NCBI GenBank assembly: GCA_026724425.1
Contig: JAIUCV010000580.1
Location: forward strand, 62,001 to 126,000
Source: Erythrophleum ivorense
Lineage: Eukaryota > Streptophyta > Magnoliopsida > Fabales > Fabaceae
Direction: 5' to 3'
DNA: 64,000 bases
Shown here: positions 1 through 9,969 of the stretch, one piece after another
How positions within the stretch are numbered: position 1 is the first letter of the stretch
Layout: every line of letters starts with the position of its first letter
Notes under the pieces: generated by a model
Database searches by the model: none
What the model saw: the letters and a program-made list of their open reading frames with translations, nothing else
What the model was told of the DNA's origin: nothing
Position numbers and translations under genes: made by a program

Positions 1-13
1 GACAACCCTTTTT

Positions 14-2553
14 ATGTTCTTAACTCTTATTATTCTTGGTCCAAAAAGTCTTGGTAAGAATATAGACTTGTATTTGCAGCCTCTTATAGATGAGTTGAGA
101 GAATTATGGGAGGTAGGGGTAGAAACTTATGATGCATGTAGGAAACAAAATTTCCAAATGCGAGCTGCACTTATGTGGACTATCAATGATTTTTAGCATA
201 TGGAATGCTATCTGGATGGAGCACACATGGTATTTTGTCATGCCCTTTATGTATGGACCATAGCAAGGCATTTTACTTGAAGGAAGGCAAAAAGCTAACA
301 TTTTTTGATTGTCATTGTCAATTTTTACCAATGGAACATCTCTTTCGAAAGGATAAAAGTCTTTTCCATAAGGGAAGTGTTGAGAAGGAAACACCTCCAA
401 CAAAGTTGTCTAATGAAGAAATTTGGACAAAGGTATTTGATTTGCCAACAGTGATGGAGAATGTTAGGAAATATAAGATTCTTGGGTTTAGTGAGCAACA
501 CAATTGGACAAAGCGCTCAATATTTTGGGAATTGCTTTATTGGTGTACAAATCTCATTCGACATAATCTTGATATGATGTATATTGAAAAAAATGTATTT
601 GATAATATTTTTAACACTGTCAAGGATTTGAAGGGTAAGTCCAAGAATAACTTGAAAGCTAGAAAAGACTTTAAAATGATATGTAATTGTCCAGATCTTG
701 AATTGAAGGAGCAAAATGGTAAAATCCTTATGCTAAAATCAGTTTACACATTATCTAAGGATGCAAGAAAGTTAATATGTGAATGGGTAATAAATCTTAG
801 ATTGCCAGATGGATATGCCTCAAATTTGGCTACTGTGTAGACATGAAAGATTGCAAAATATCTCGAATGAAGAGTTATGATTGTCATGTTTGGATGGAAA
901 GGTTAATTCCAATTGCATTTAAAGACTTGTTGCTAGAATTGATTTGGAATGCCTTAATAGAGTTAAGTCTATTTTTTAAATGTTTTTACTTGATTGTGCT
1001 GCAAGTTCAAAATATTAAAAAATTAGAAGAAAGCATAGTGGTGACAATATGTAAGTTAGAAAAAAAATATTTTCACCTAGTTTCTTTGACTCAATGGAAC
1101 ATTTGCCAATTCACTTGCCCTATGAAGCTATAGTTGGTAGTCTAGTTCAATATCAGTGGATGTATCTATTTGAGTGGTAATGATCTAAATATTCACTTAT
1201 TGTATCAAATATTATCTTTTTAAACTAATATATGACATTAATTGTTATAGGTTCTTGCACCATTTGAAGAAGAAAGTTACCAACAAAGCTTGTGTGGAAG
1301 GTTCCATTTGCAAAGCATATCTTATTGAAGAAATCTCATCCTTTTGCTCTTATTATTTTGAGCCCCATATTCAAACTAAGCTAACCACTATAGGGTGTCA
1401 TGATGGTGGGGGGGGGGGGGGGGAGGTTGATGCACCTAATGGATGTTTGTCTATCTTCACTCATCCTGGTTGCCCTTCTGGTTTGGAACTTATACGGTAC
1501 TTAACTGATGAGGAATTCAATGTTGCCACAATATATGTTTTGTTGAATTGTGAAGTGATTGAACCATTTTTAAAGTAAGTTCAATTCCACAATTTCTTAT
1601 AAAATAATACATGAAATAAATAGCTAACTATAATTTAAACATTATAGTATTTTTGAGGGTGAATTAATAGCAAGATTACCCTACTTATCGGCAGAAGACA
1701 TAGAGGGTCAAATAAACAATGAGTTTGCAGCATCGCTAAAATCATACGTAATGTCTCATTTAACTTGTAAACTCCAATAATTATATTATCAATGTCATAC
1801 TTGAATCAACTAACTTCCATATTATTTTAATAGGTTTTTGATGGTTCCAACGAAATTATTGACAATCGAGTAAAAAATTTAGCTTGCGATCTTTATAGAG
1901 ATGTACACACATGGCCTCAATACAATGTAAATGGCTACAAGTTCCACATAGAAGCATATGGTGCAAACAAATCAACAATGAATAGTGGTGTTTGCATTAA
2001 AGGGACAAATTATGCAGAGCTTGAAAGTGACTATTATGGAATTCTAAGATATCATAGAATTAGAATATCCTAATCCAACTAACAAGAGAACAAGGGTTAT
2101 GTTGTTTAAGTGTGATTGGTTTGATTCTACTATTAATCGAGGATGGAAAGTACATAAGCAATATGGTCTAGTGGATATTAACTTTAAAAAGATGTTTAAA
2201 AAGTATGAACCTTTTATCCTGGCCTCTCAGTTTGAACAAGTGTACTTTGTAAAATACCTTGTTAATAAAAAGGATAAAGTTGATTGGAGAGAGCTATATG
2301 TTAAAAAAAGGCTAGAAGCATGATTGATTCACTAAACTTGGCTTACTAGGAAGCTAAAATGTCTATGCTTGTTGAACCAATGATGAATGATGAACTTCAA
2401 TGTTTCAGTGCTGGAGATGGAGAAGAAGAACATGCAATTGCAAATCATGAAATAGAGAGGGAGGGAACTGAGGAGTCAGATTTTGAGTCTCAAACTGAGG
2501 ATACTGAAGAAAATGAAAATTTTGAATATGATGAGGACACTGAGGAGGAATAA
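14..2553 (+). pseudogene. TNP2-type CACTA transposase with DUF4218 and DUF4216 regions, decayed
   Basis: This is the catalytic transposase of a plant CACTA element, which would cut the element at its CACTA ends in the nucleus. In order I see the tnp2 core (14-840; YLQPLIDELRELWE, then GWSTHGILSCPLCMDHSKAF), DUF4218 (843 to about 1180; MKSYDCHVWMERLIPIAF), its continuation after a short intron (about 1250-1580; CKAYLIEEISSFCSYYF), two further exon-like blocks (about 1648-1740 and 1835-2070), DUF4216 (2099-2323; LFKCDWFDSTINRGWKV, PFILASQFEQVYFV) and an acidic tail (2359-2553). A frameshift near 195, a TAG at 838-840 and further frame changes between blocks break the gene. The 5' end lies outside the window. 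The family call is firm; exact exon borders are approximate. Confidence 0.87.
1408..1423 (+). repeat. Run of 16 G inside the transposase pseudogene
   Basis: A homopolymer of 16 G lies where related transposases encode a short Gly-rich or acidic linker. It is read in frame here as a Gly run before EVDAPNG. Its length is prone to sequencing error, so the local frame should not be over-interpreted. Confidence 0.9.
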
Positions 2554-2825
2554 TTGAAACTTTCATTTATTGTATTCCCTAAATTTTTGTTTAGTTTATG
2601 TGTAAGGATATTCATGTTTTGTTTCATGACTAGAATTAACTTTGTTTTGCTTTATGACTAAAATATAAGATATGTTTTGCTTTTGGATTTAGTATTTTAT
2701 TTTATCAATGGACTTAAAGCATTAAGCATGATATTTGACACTTAATCTTTGTGAACTTACATTATCACTAAAGCACACAAACACTTCCATGGCTTTTTTT
2801 TTTTCTTCATTCGTTACTTTAGAAA
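2554..2825. other. Spacer between the two CACTA genes
   Basis: AT-rich spacer between the transposase tail and the ATG of the second gene. It probably contains the 3' UTR of the first gene. No other feature is visible. Confidence 0.5.
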
Positions 2826-5770
2826 AATGCCACGAGGAGGAGGTGCTAGATGCATGCATCATGGAGGTTCATCACAAGAACCTTTATCATGACAAGGGGA
2901 TGTTATGAAATCTCAACTCAATCTGATATCACAAAATGGAATTCCTAACAATCGAATCTTGTTGAAAGTGGAAGGAGATAGCTCAGTCATGCTTTTTATA
3001 TTTTAAACATATTTTAGTGTGAAACACAAATAACTTTGATTTTTTTTCCTATAGTTTTAATCCTTCTACTGTTTCGAGACAGTTGGTTAATATATTCAAA
3101 AGATCATTCAATGGTCTTTGAGCTACGTTGGGAAAGGTCCCACCACATGTTAAAGAACGTTGGTTTGGTGAATTTCAAGTATGTAAATTTTATTGTCATA
3201 TATGAGTGATTCGTTTGCAACTCTTGCCCTTGCATATGTCACTTTAATTTTTAGTGTCATTAAATATATATATATATATATTGAATGTTTATTATTTTAA
3301 TTTGTCAAAATAGTAATTTATGTACAAATTGCTTAGCATATTTGATCTTTTCCATTCCATACTTTGATTTCTTTGTTTTGTTAATCTCCATAATATATTT
3401 AGGAGTAGATTAGTGTTAATTTTATCATGTTTTGAGTTTCTCTTCATGGTTAAATTAATCTTTGAAATAGAATATGGACTGCTAAAATTTACTATGTTGA
3501 GCAATTTTGTCATGCTTATTTTCCAAATTTATTGTGACTTCATCTAGTTAAATTAAGCCATAATTTTTGGCAGTGTTCATGATCTTTATGCTAGGACTGT
3601 ATGTGTAATTTTTATGGATTTTTCTAATTTGTTTTAGTTAGTGTAACACATTGATTTTTAAACATTGATCAGAATGCTCTGTTTGAGTCTTCCTAGTTGA
3701 AGTCAGCTTATAACGAATTACTGGGAGTAACTAGTATAGAATTTGGCTCTAAAAATTTTCAAAGATATTAGTTCATATGTCTAGTTGTTTAGATAATTTT
3801 TGTAGAATTTTTAAAGTTGTTTTAGCAATGTTTTTGGCAATTAGTCTAACTACTCTTCATTTTCACTATTTCTATTTTGTCAAAAAATGAGCTTGCTTTA
3901 CTGAATTTCTGGGAATGAGTAAAGAATAGTTAGAGTCTAAAATTTGGTTTATAAGTACCTTAATATGTCTAGTTTGTTAGGAAAATTTGGTTTGAAGTTT
4001 TGCAACTTATAGCTATAACTTTTTGCTAATTGTTTGAGCATAACTCAAAGTTGTCAAAAACATAGAAGTCTCAATTTTTCTTAACTTTTTAGCCCTATTT
4101 TGATATTTTTTTGTGCTTTTTTAATGCTAGACTTATACTATCATTCTTGAAATTACTTTTCAGAATCCAATTAGCTTAGTTTAATTTTAAAATTTATTTA
4201 GAATTAACATAAAACATGGTTTATTTTTGTTATAGAATTAGCACAATGAATGGAATCAGTAAAGAAATATGGTGTATTTTTGAGAATTTATGCAGGGAAG
4301 AAAGCACCCTCTTGGATTGTACATACAAGTGCCCACAATAATATTATAGTAAAATATGTTAATGGAATGAGTAATGAGAGAGAGTTGTTAGTTTAAAATC
4401 TGCAACACTAATTATAGTCATGTTCATATGTGAGTTTAACACTAATCAATCCTTACTTTGTTCTTTGACTAATATTTATATATTTTCTTTTTTTTATTAA
4501 TTATATTCATTCTTTGATGTGACATGGATACCTTTGAATCATTGTATTGAGAAATCTATTACTTTTAGAAATTGTTGTGACTTTGTTTGGCTGAGTTTGG
4601 CCATGAAATTTTGTGAGGTCATCATCTATATTGGTTAGATAGAGTTTGATGATATACTTTAGATATTAAAAAGTACTTGCAATGTCAGCTGTAGTATTTT
4701 GATTTACTTTTAGTATTTTTGTTTATTAATGTGTTACTTTCATTTAATACTTACAGAAATAGTATTATTGGAATGAAGAGGACCACATGGCCATTAGAAC
4801 ACTTTTTGAACATAAAGGGAGTATATGGTTGAGTGGTACTATGAACAAAGCTAATTTTTTTTTTGAGAAAGATGTAATTCCTAAATGGATTAGTCGAAAT
4901 CATTGGGATAAAATGATGGTTTATTGGCAAAGTAAGGAGTTTAAGAATCAGTCTACCACTAATTCTAAGAACAGGTACTCAAATAAGGGTGGGTTTGGTA
5001 CATCCTTGTATACAGAAGGATCAATTCCAGTTTCTAAATACAAAAGAAAATATGTAAGTGTTAATTTTTTATATCTTATTATATTTTAGATACTATGTTT
5101 CAATTAACTATTTGTTTGCTTGCTTTAGGTAAAGGAGAAAGGGGTGGAGCCTACTACCTCAGAGTTATTCTTAATGACACATAAGACAGGAGAAAATGAT
5201 TAGGTTGATTGTAAGTCAAAATCTGTATGGGTAAGTATGACAATTTAATATTTATGAGATAGATAATGTTATCTTTATTTAATAATTAATTTATGTTATA
5301 TCAGGCTAAATTTAAAAACATCATCAAAGGGCATAAAGGAGACACTTCTAAGATATAAGTTGATGGAGAACGAGATGCAACTATAGAAGGACAAGAAGAT
5401 GATGCTGATGGAAATGAAGAATCCTTCATGTCAATGGTATCTGCTCTTCCCAAAGAGCAAGTTGCCAAAGCTTGGATTAAAGCAGCTGGAGGACCAACAA
5501 AAGGAAGAGTTTACGGCCTTGGCTCGGAGGGTACTATTATTATGCATGGAGCTAGTCTAACATCCTATGGCTCAACATCTTCTGCAGCAACCTCAACACC
5601 CTCTACATAAAACTTAATTGATACTCCTACCTTTGAAGAAGCTATTAATATAGTAGTAGAGCAAAGATTAGCAGATATATGAACAACTTTTCATAAGGAG
5701 TTGCAAGTAAGTATTCAAGCAGCCATCCAATTTATGAATGAAGTCAACCACTCGGATCTACAGGAGATTA
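2826..5770 (+). pseudogene. TNPA-like second CACTA gene (plant transposase PF03004 type), decayed
   Basis: This corresponds to the second CACTA gene, whose product in characterised elements binds subterminal repeats and assists transposition. The start at 2826 reads MPRGGGARCMHHGGSS. An exon-like block at about 3050-3180 ends in VKERWFGEFQ before a GTATGT donor. After a long intron, 4757-5054 carries the family signature (GSIWLSGTMNKAN, WDKMMVYWQSKEF, NKGGFGTSLYTEGS). Around 5130-5230 is ELFLMTHKTGEND, and 5428-5610 has the typical GGPTKGRVYGLGSEG segment. In-frame stops occur near 2889, after SFNGL at about 3118, after TGEND and after 5607. The order and spacing after the TNP2 gene support the assignment. 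Confidence 0.8.
3181..4756 (+). other. Long AT-rich intron of the TNPA-like gene
   Basis: About 1.6 kb lies between exon-like blocks that join naturally in this family. It starts with GTATGT and ends before AAATAGTATTATTGG. It holds a short TA microsatellite (about 3266-3281) and otherwise AT-rich sequence with no convincing reading frame. Confidence 0.55.
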
Positions 5771-5889
5771 AGGTCTGCATCACATATTGGTTAATGTGTA
5801 GGATAAGATAAATATTTCTAGGACTGAGGTGCGAACTTTTGGAAGACACTATAACTCTTGTAATGTAAATTTCTATTATTATATAATGA

Positions 5890-6410
5890 ATTTCTATTTA
5901 TTGAATAAGTCTTTATATTTTGATTGACATTAATATATTGAAACATGTATTAGTATATAATATTTACAATAGATTTTAACGACATATATAGAAAGGATTT
6001 ATATATCTTTTACCATCATTTAGCAACAGATTTAGAAACAACGGTAGAAATATTTTTTTTTCAACTTTCATTTAAAAACAAATTTAGCAAAAGATGAAAT
6101 GTTTTTTTGGGTAACGAATTTAGCAACGAGTTGTTTGTTTCAAAATTAGCAACAGATATACATTCGTAGGTAAAAGTTAAATATTTGTCTCATGTTGACT
6201 AAATTTAGTAACATCTATCTTTGACATTAGCAACAAAATTGTCCATTTCTATTTTATCAACGGATTAGCATAAACGTTGCTAAAATTTAGCAAGGCCCAA
6301 TTTAGCTAGGGATTAAACAACGACATTATCCATTGCTAATTTATGATTAGCAATGACCATTTGCCTATTAGCAACAAATTATTATGTTGTTAAATGGCTT
6401 TTTTCTAGTG
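5890..6410 (+). repeat. CACTA subterminal repeat region and terminal CACTA end
   Basis: Short units of the form TTAGCAAC or GCAACGAA, some on the opposite strand (GTTGCTAA), recur many times between about 6010 and 6400. This is the arrangement bound by TNPA-like proteins in other CACTA elements. The outer end, CACTAGAAAAAAGCC on the - strand, lies at 6396-6410. Confidence 0.85.
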
Positions 6411-6430
6411 ATTGCTAATGACTAGATGAT

Positions 6431-6634
6431 ATGAACCAGACTCATGTGGGGAAGGATGCTCGTGTGGAGAAGGACTTGATGATAGATGGCCCAATGACAA
6501 GAGGGAGAGTTAAGCGTCTACAAAGAGCAATTGGGCTTCAATTTGCTAAATTAGAAGCCCATAATGTTAGTGCATGCATTGAGGAAGCAAATGAAGCCTT
6601 AATCATGCTTATTCAAGCCCAGGTTGATGCTTAA
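6431..6634 (+). CDS. 67-aa ORF in the LTR, likely the tail of the pol polyprotein
   Basis: The peptide begins MNQTHVGKDARVEKDLMIDG and then reads PMTRGRVKRLQRAIG. It occurs in both LTR copies with one visible change (EKD here, EKN in the right copy). Many plant Ty3/gypsy polyproteins end in a GPMTRxRxK-like motif reaching into the start of the 3' LTR. I therefore infer that this is the part of U3 that would encode the end of pol in a complete element, and not an independent gene. In a 5' LTR it has no upstream pol to join. Translation from this LTR position is not shown. Confidence 0.45.
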   Translation: MNQTHVGKDARVEKDLMIDGPMTRGRVKRLQRAIGLQFAKLEAHNVSACIEEANEALIMLIQAQVDA

Positions 6635-6842
6635 AGAGCCCATTGAAGATAGATGACGTGAATAGTACTTCAAATGCAAGATGTCCAGCCCATTAGTATT
6701 AATTAGTTTCTATTAGGCTGATTATCTATCCTTTTCTGTTTTTAAAAAGATTTGATTTTGTATCCCTATTTTTTAGATCTTTCAGTTAGGATTATGTAGT
6801 TAGTTTCCTACTTTTCCTCCAGTAGATAGGTTTGAGCTACAC

Positions 6843-6850
6843 TATAAATA
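6843..6850 (+). promoter_or_regulatory. TATA box of the left LTR
   Basis: TATAAATA at 6843-6850 lies about 350 bp before the LTR end, a reasonable place for the U3/R border. The right LTR keeps the same motif (15667-15674 on the other strand). Transcription would run into gag and on through the loop into the inverted right arm. Confidence 0.6.
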
Positions 6851-7195
6851 TATGTATTCTGCCTTCATTTGAATCAGATTGGAAGTAGTAGAATTATTGA
6901 GTGTTTCTCTAATTGTGAGAATCTTGTCTTTTCTTTGCTCTTGTGAAACCTTTGTCTTGTCAACCTATCTTTAGGTTGGTGATTCAAGTTCGCAAAAGCC
7001 CCCAATTCGTGCTTCGATCCAAGTGCGTCGTTGTGTGGATTGGTTTACTGTGTTTGTGGTTAGGCGCATTGTCTAAGTAGCAGGTCAACGTTCTTATAAC
7101 GTTGGTTGGCTATTTGCTTCCGTCGGGTCTCGAACCATCATCTATCCATCAACCTACGTCGTGAAGATTGGGCCACCCCTTGATTTCGCATCATT

Positions 7196-7207
7196 TGGTA
7201 TCAGAGC
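7196..7207 (+). promoter_or_regulatory. Primer binding site, initiator tRNA-Met type (left arm)
   Basis: TGGTATCAGAGC, two bases after the LTR end, is the usual plant gypsy site complementary to the 3' end of initiator tRNA-Met. Confidence 0.88.
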
Positions 7208-8376
7208 TTCGGTTTACACGGTAGGTTGTCTATCATACATTCATCATCCACCATTCTACGTCCTTTCTAGCTTCCATATTTTTTTTCCTTTTTCCATATC
7301 CGTTCATTGCTACCTTTTATTATATAAAAAAAAAATACTAAACTTTCTACCTTCCCTTGTTTCCAGATTTGATCCTTAGTGTGCAAGATTTGGTTTTTTA
7401 TGCTACAAGAGCCATTCATTTTGTAATCTGGAAAATTTTTGTTCTGGACGTGTTATTTTTTCCTTATCTGTTCAACCCCTTTCCTTTTGAGATTTTGGAC
7501 GATTAATAGGTCAATCCTAAGTTTCAGAATCTCAACTTTCATTTCGTTTTAAAATCGTCAAATTCGGAGTTCTCTAGAGGAAGTTATTGTTATTTTTAGT
7601 GGTAACGTTTTCTGATCTGTTTCTTATTGTGTGATCTTGTGATTCTCTTTCATCTGATCCAAAAACAAAAAAAAAGAGGCAAAAAAAAAAAAAAAAGGAA
7701 AAGGAATAGAAAAGAAAGGAAAAAAAAAGGTTAGCCAAAAAAAAAAATTGAAAAAAAAAACGAAAAAAAAAAAATTGTGATCAAATTTCTTTCATTTGTG
7801 ATCAGCATTGTTTCCTCTTCCATTTGTTTCCTAATTTTTGTGATCCATTTTCCTATTCCTATATTGTTTCCTTTTATCTTGTGATTGTGGACTTTCCTAT
7901 TGTGACTTCAACTTGTTTCTTATTCCTTTGATTTGAACTTTCCTAATCTAACCCTCCATTGATTTCTCATATCTTGGGTTTTTAGAATCATTGTAATTGG
8001 CTCTTTGGTATTTTAAACTTGATTTTACATTGCTAAGTGGTTAAATCTTCCCTTTTTCATATTGGAACCCTAGCCTAACCAAACCCTAACCTTTACTTGT
8101 AACTTGTATGCGCCAATCACAACTTTTCATACCATCCACCAGCACATACTTTGGTGAACCGAGAATTGGCAGTCCTTGATCACTTGACAAGGTCTTAGGT
8201 AACATAAGAGCTTGGGATTTGATATTGAGAGGTAAAAGGCAAGAGTGGATAAGATCATTGTAGAAAAAGCCAATAAGAGAGAGTAAACACGAGTGAGAGT
8301 GTTATATCTCAATTGAGTGAAACACGTGAGGAAATATTTGTGAGGTCCTATATACTTTTGTTTCTTTTTCACTAAC
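7208..8376 (+). other. Retrotransposon leader (left arm)
   Basis: An untranslated leader of about 1.17 kb lies between the PBS and the gag ATG. At about 7664-7775 it has A-rich, purine-rich runs broken by GAGGC and GGAAAAGGAATAG. The run lengths differ from the right arm and account for the small offset between arms. No coding sequence is convincing. Confidence 0.75.
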
Positions 8377-9969
8377 ATGGCAGATAATCGAGAAAAAGGA
8401 GTTGCACATGAAAGTGATAATGATGATCACAATTCATTTGGAGTAGCGCCTTTGCAAATGAAAGCTTTAGTGAGTCATTTTGAAAGGATGCTTGATAAGA
8501 AGTTGGAAAGACTCCATGAACGCTTAGATCGAGTGGAGAGTAGAACCTCTAGCCAAAGGACTACTACTCAAGCTAACCAAAGACAAGCTCATGCTGCACG
8601 CCCACAACACCGTGAATATACGGAAGACATGGAGAGCCATGATGAAGATTATGAAGGAGAGGAGACTCAGCCAAGAAGAAGGCCACTCAACACACAAAGA
8701 AGACCACTGAGGAGGCCTAGAGATGAAGAAGAAGGCCTTGGAGGAGCCAAAGTCAAAATTCCTTCCTTTCAAGGCAAGAGTGATCCAGAAACATACCTGG
8801 AGTGGGAGATGCGTGTAGAGCAAATCTTTTCATGCCATAACTACTCTGAGGGTAAGAAGGTCAAAATTGCTGCTCTTGAGTTTACTGATTATGCTCTTAT
8901 TTGGTGGGACCAGATGCAAAAGGAGCGGATTAGATATGGAGAGCACCTCATCTCAACATGGGAAGAGATGAAGGCTATCATGAGGAGACGATTCATTCCA
9001 TCCTATTTTCGAAGGGAACTTCACAATAAGCTTCAACGCCTCACTCAAGGATCCAAGAGTGTGGATGAGTACTACAAGGAAATGCAAATAGCCATGATTA
9101 GAGCTAATGTAGAGGAGGATCCAGAAGCAACAATGGCTCGTTTCTTAGATGGGCTTAATCGTGACATAGCCGATGTTGTGGAGATGTACCATTATGTTGA
9201 GATTCATGACTTAGTCCACCAAGCTGCCAAGGTGGAAAAACAACTCAAAAGGAAGAATATTGCAAGGAAGAACTCCAGTTCAACTTCTTTCAACTCATGG
9301 AGGAACAACCCAAAGAAAGATATTCCCTCTACTTTAAATTCAAAGGGAAATGAAATAAAGAAAGAAGAAAAGCTGGCTGCACCACCCAAGAAGATTCAAA
9401 GTGGGCCTAATCCTTCAAAAAATCGAGACATAATATGCTTCAAGTGCCAAGGGAGAGGACACATCTCTAGTGAATGTCCTAACAAGCGAACCATGAATAT
9501 CAACAACCTTGGTGAGTGGGAAACTGAAGGAGAAACAACAGAGGTAGAAGAAGAGCTATTCATGGAAAATGAAGATGGAGAGTATGCAGAAGAAGGAGAT
9601 CTCCTTGTAACTAGGAGAGCCCTTAGTGCCCAGATGATGGCAGACGAAGATAAACAAAGAGAGAACTTATTCCATACTCGTTGCCAAATCCAAGGAAAGA
9701 TATGTGGTGTGATTATAGACGGAGGAAGTTGCTGCAATGTGGCAAGCACTGAGCTAGTGGAGAAGTTGAATTTGTGTACTTTCAAGCATCAACGGCCTTA
9801 CAAACTCCAATGGCTCAATGAATGTGGAGAATTGAGAGTAACCAAGCAAGTTAAGGTAATGTTTTCAATTGGCAAGTATAAGGATGAAGTGCTTTGTGAT
9901 GTTGTACCAATGAAAGCATTGTTTCCTGCAAAGGCAAAGGAGCTAAGTCAATGGGTGCAAGAGGATTAA
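8377..9969 (+). CDS. Gag-protease of the gypsy element, open, ending in a chimeric tail
   Basis: 530 codons without a stop. Residues 1-120 are charged and probably partly coiled (FERMLDKKLERLHERLDRVE). Residues about 130-290 are a retrotransposon Gag domain (ALIWWDQMQKERIRYG, SVDEYYKEMQ, ARFLDGLNRDIADVVEMY). A CCHC zinc knuckle, CFKCQGRGHISSEC, lies near residues 352-365 and packages RNA in this family. An aspartic protease motif, IIDGGSCCN, lies near residue 447. After MKA the frame enters antisense integrase sequence and ends 16 residues later (LFPAKAKELSQWVQED). The start follows a leader with the usual PBS. The protein could make capsid but has no reverse transcriptase of its own, and its protease is cut short. 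The - strand copy of gag has a stop that this copy lacks. Confidence 0.88.
   Translation: MADNREKGVAHESDNDDHNSFGVAPLQMKALVSHFERMLDKKLERLHERLDRVESRTSSQRTTTQANQRQAHAARPQHREYTEDMESHDEDYEGEETQPRRRPLNTQRRPLRRPRDEEEGLGGAKVKIPSFQGKSDPETYLEWEMRVEQIFSCHNYSEGKKVKIAALEFTDYALIWWDQMQKERIRYGEHLISTWEEMKAIMRRRFIPSYFRRELHNKLQRLTQGSKSVDEYYKEMQIAMIRANVEEDPEATMARFLDGLNRDIADVVEMYHYVEIHDLVHQAAKVEKQLKRKNIARKNSSSTSFNSWRNNPKKDIPSTLNSKGNEIKKEEKLAAPPKKIQSGPNPSKNRDIICFKCQGRGHISSECPNKRTMNINNLGEWETEGETTEVEEELFMENEDGEYAEEGDLLVTRRALSAQMMADEDKQRENLFHTRCQIQGKICGVIIDGGSCCNVASTELVEKLNLCTFKHQRPYKLQWLNECGELRVTKQVKVMFSIGKYKDEVLCDVVPMKALFPAKAKELSQWVQED
9917..9926. other. Strand-switch junction between the left arm and inverted pol
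   Basis: The left arm follows the right arm (read on its own strand) up to 9919 (CAATGAAAGCAT). The right arm then continues GTCATATTTTG, whereas the left runs straight into reverse-complemented integrase. No filler DNA is visible, and any microhomology is a few bases at most. Confidence 0.85.

Larger units (their letters stand above)
1..6410 (+). mobile_element. CACTA (En/Spm) DNA transposon, 5' end outside the window
   Basis: Two decayed genes lie in the usual CACTA order: a TNP2/TNPD-type transposase followed by a TNPA-like gene. They are followed by a stretch dense in short TTAGCAAC-type repeats and a terminus at 6396-6410 that reads CACTAGAAAAAAGCC on the - strand. The bases after it, ATT at 6411-6413, could be the 3-bp target duplication, but the other end is not in the window. 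Stops and frameshifts in both genes show that it cannot supply its own transposase. The element ends 16 bp before the LTR of the gypsy inverted repeat. Confidence 0.88.
6427..7193 (+). repeat. Left LTR of the gypsy inverted repeat
   Basis: 767 bp, beginning TGATATGAACC and ending CGCATCA, with the primer binding site two bases downstream. It matches 15324-16090 in reverse complement at identical length. It contains a TATA-like box and a short conserved ORF. Confidence 0.9.

Noticed and set aside
8127..8378. 83-codon frame antisense to the leader, mirrored at 14145-14396
   Set aside because: Antisense to the leader and ending at the gag start; conserved only because the arms are recent duplicates.
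9396..9785. 129-codon - strand frame, mirrored at 12738-13127
   Set aside because: Antisense shadow of the gag/protease coding sequence, present in both arms only because the arms are copies.
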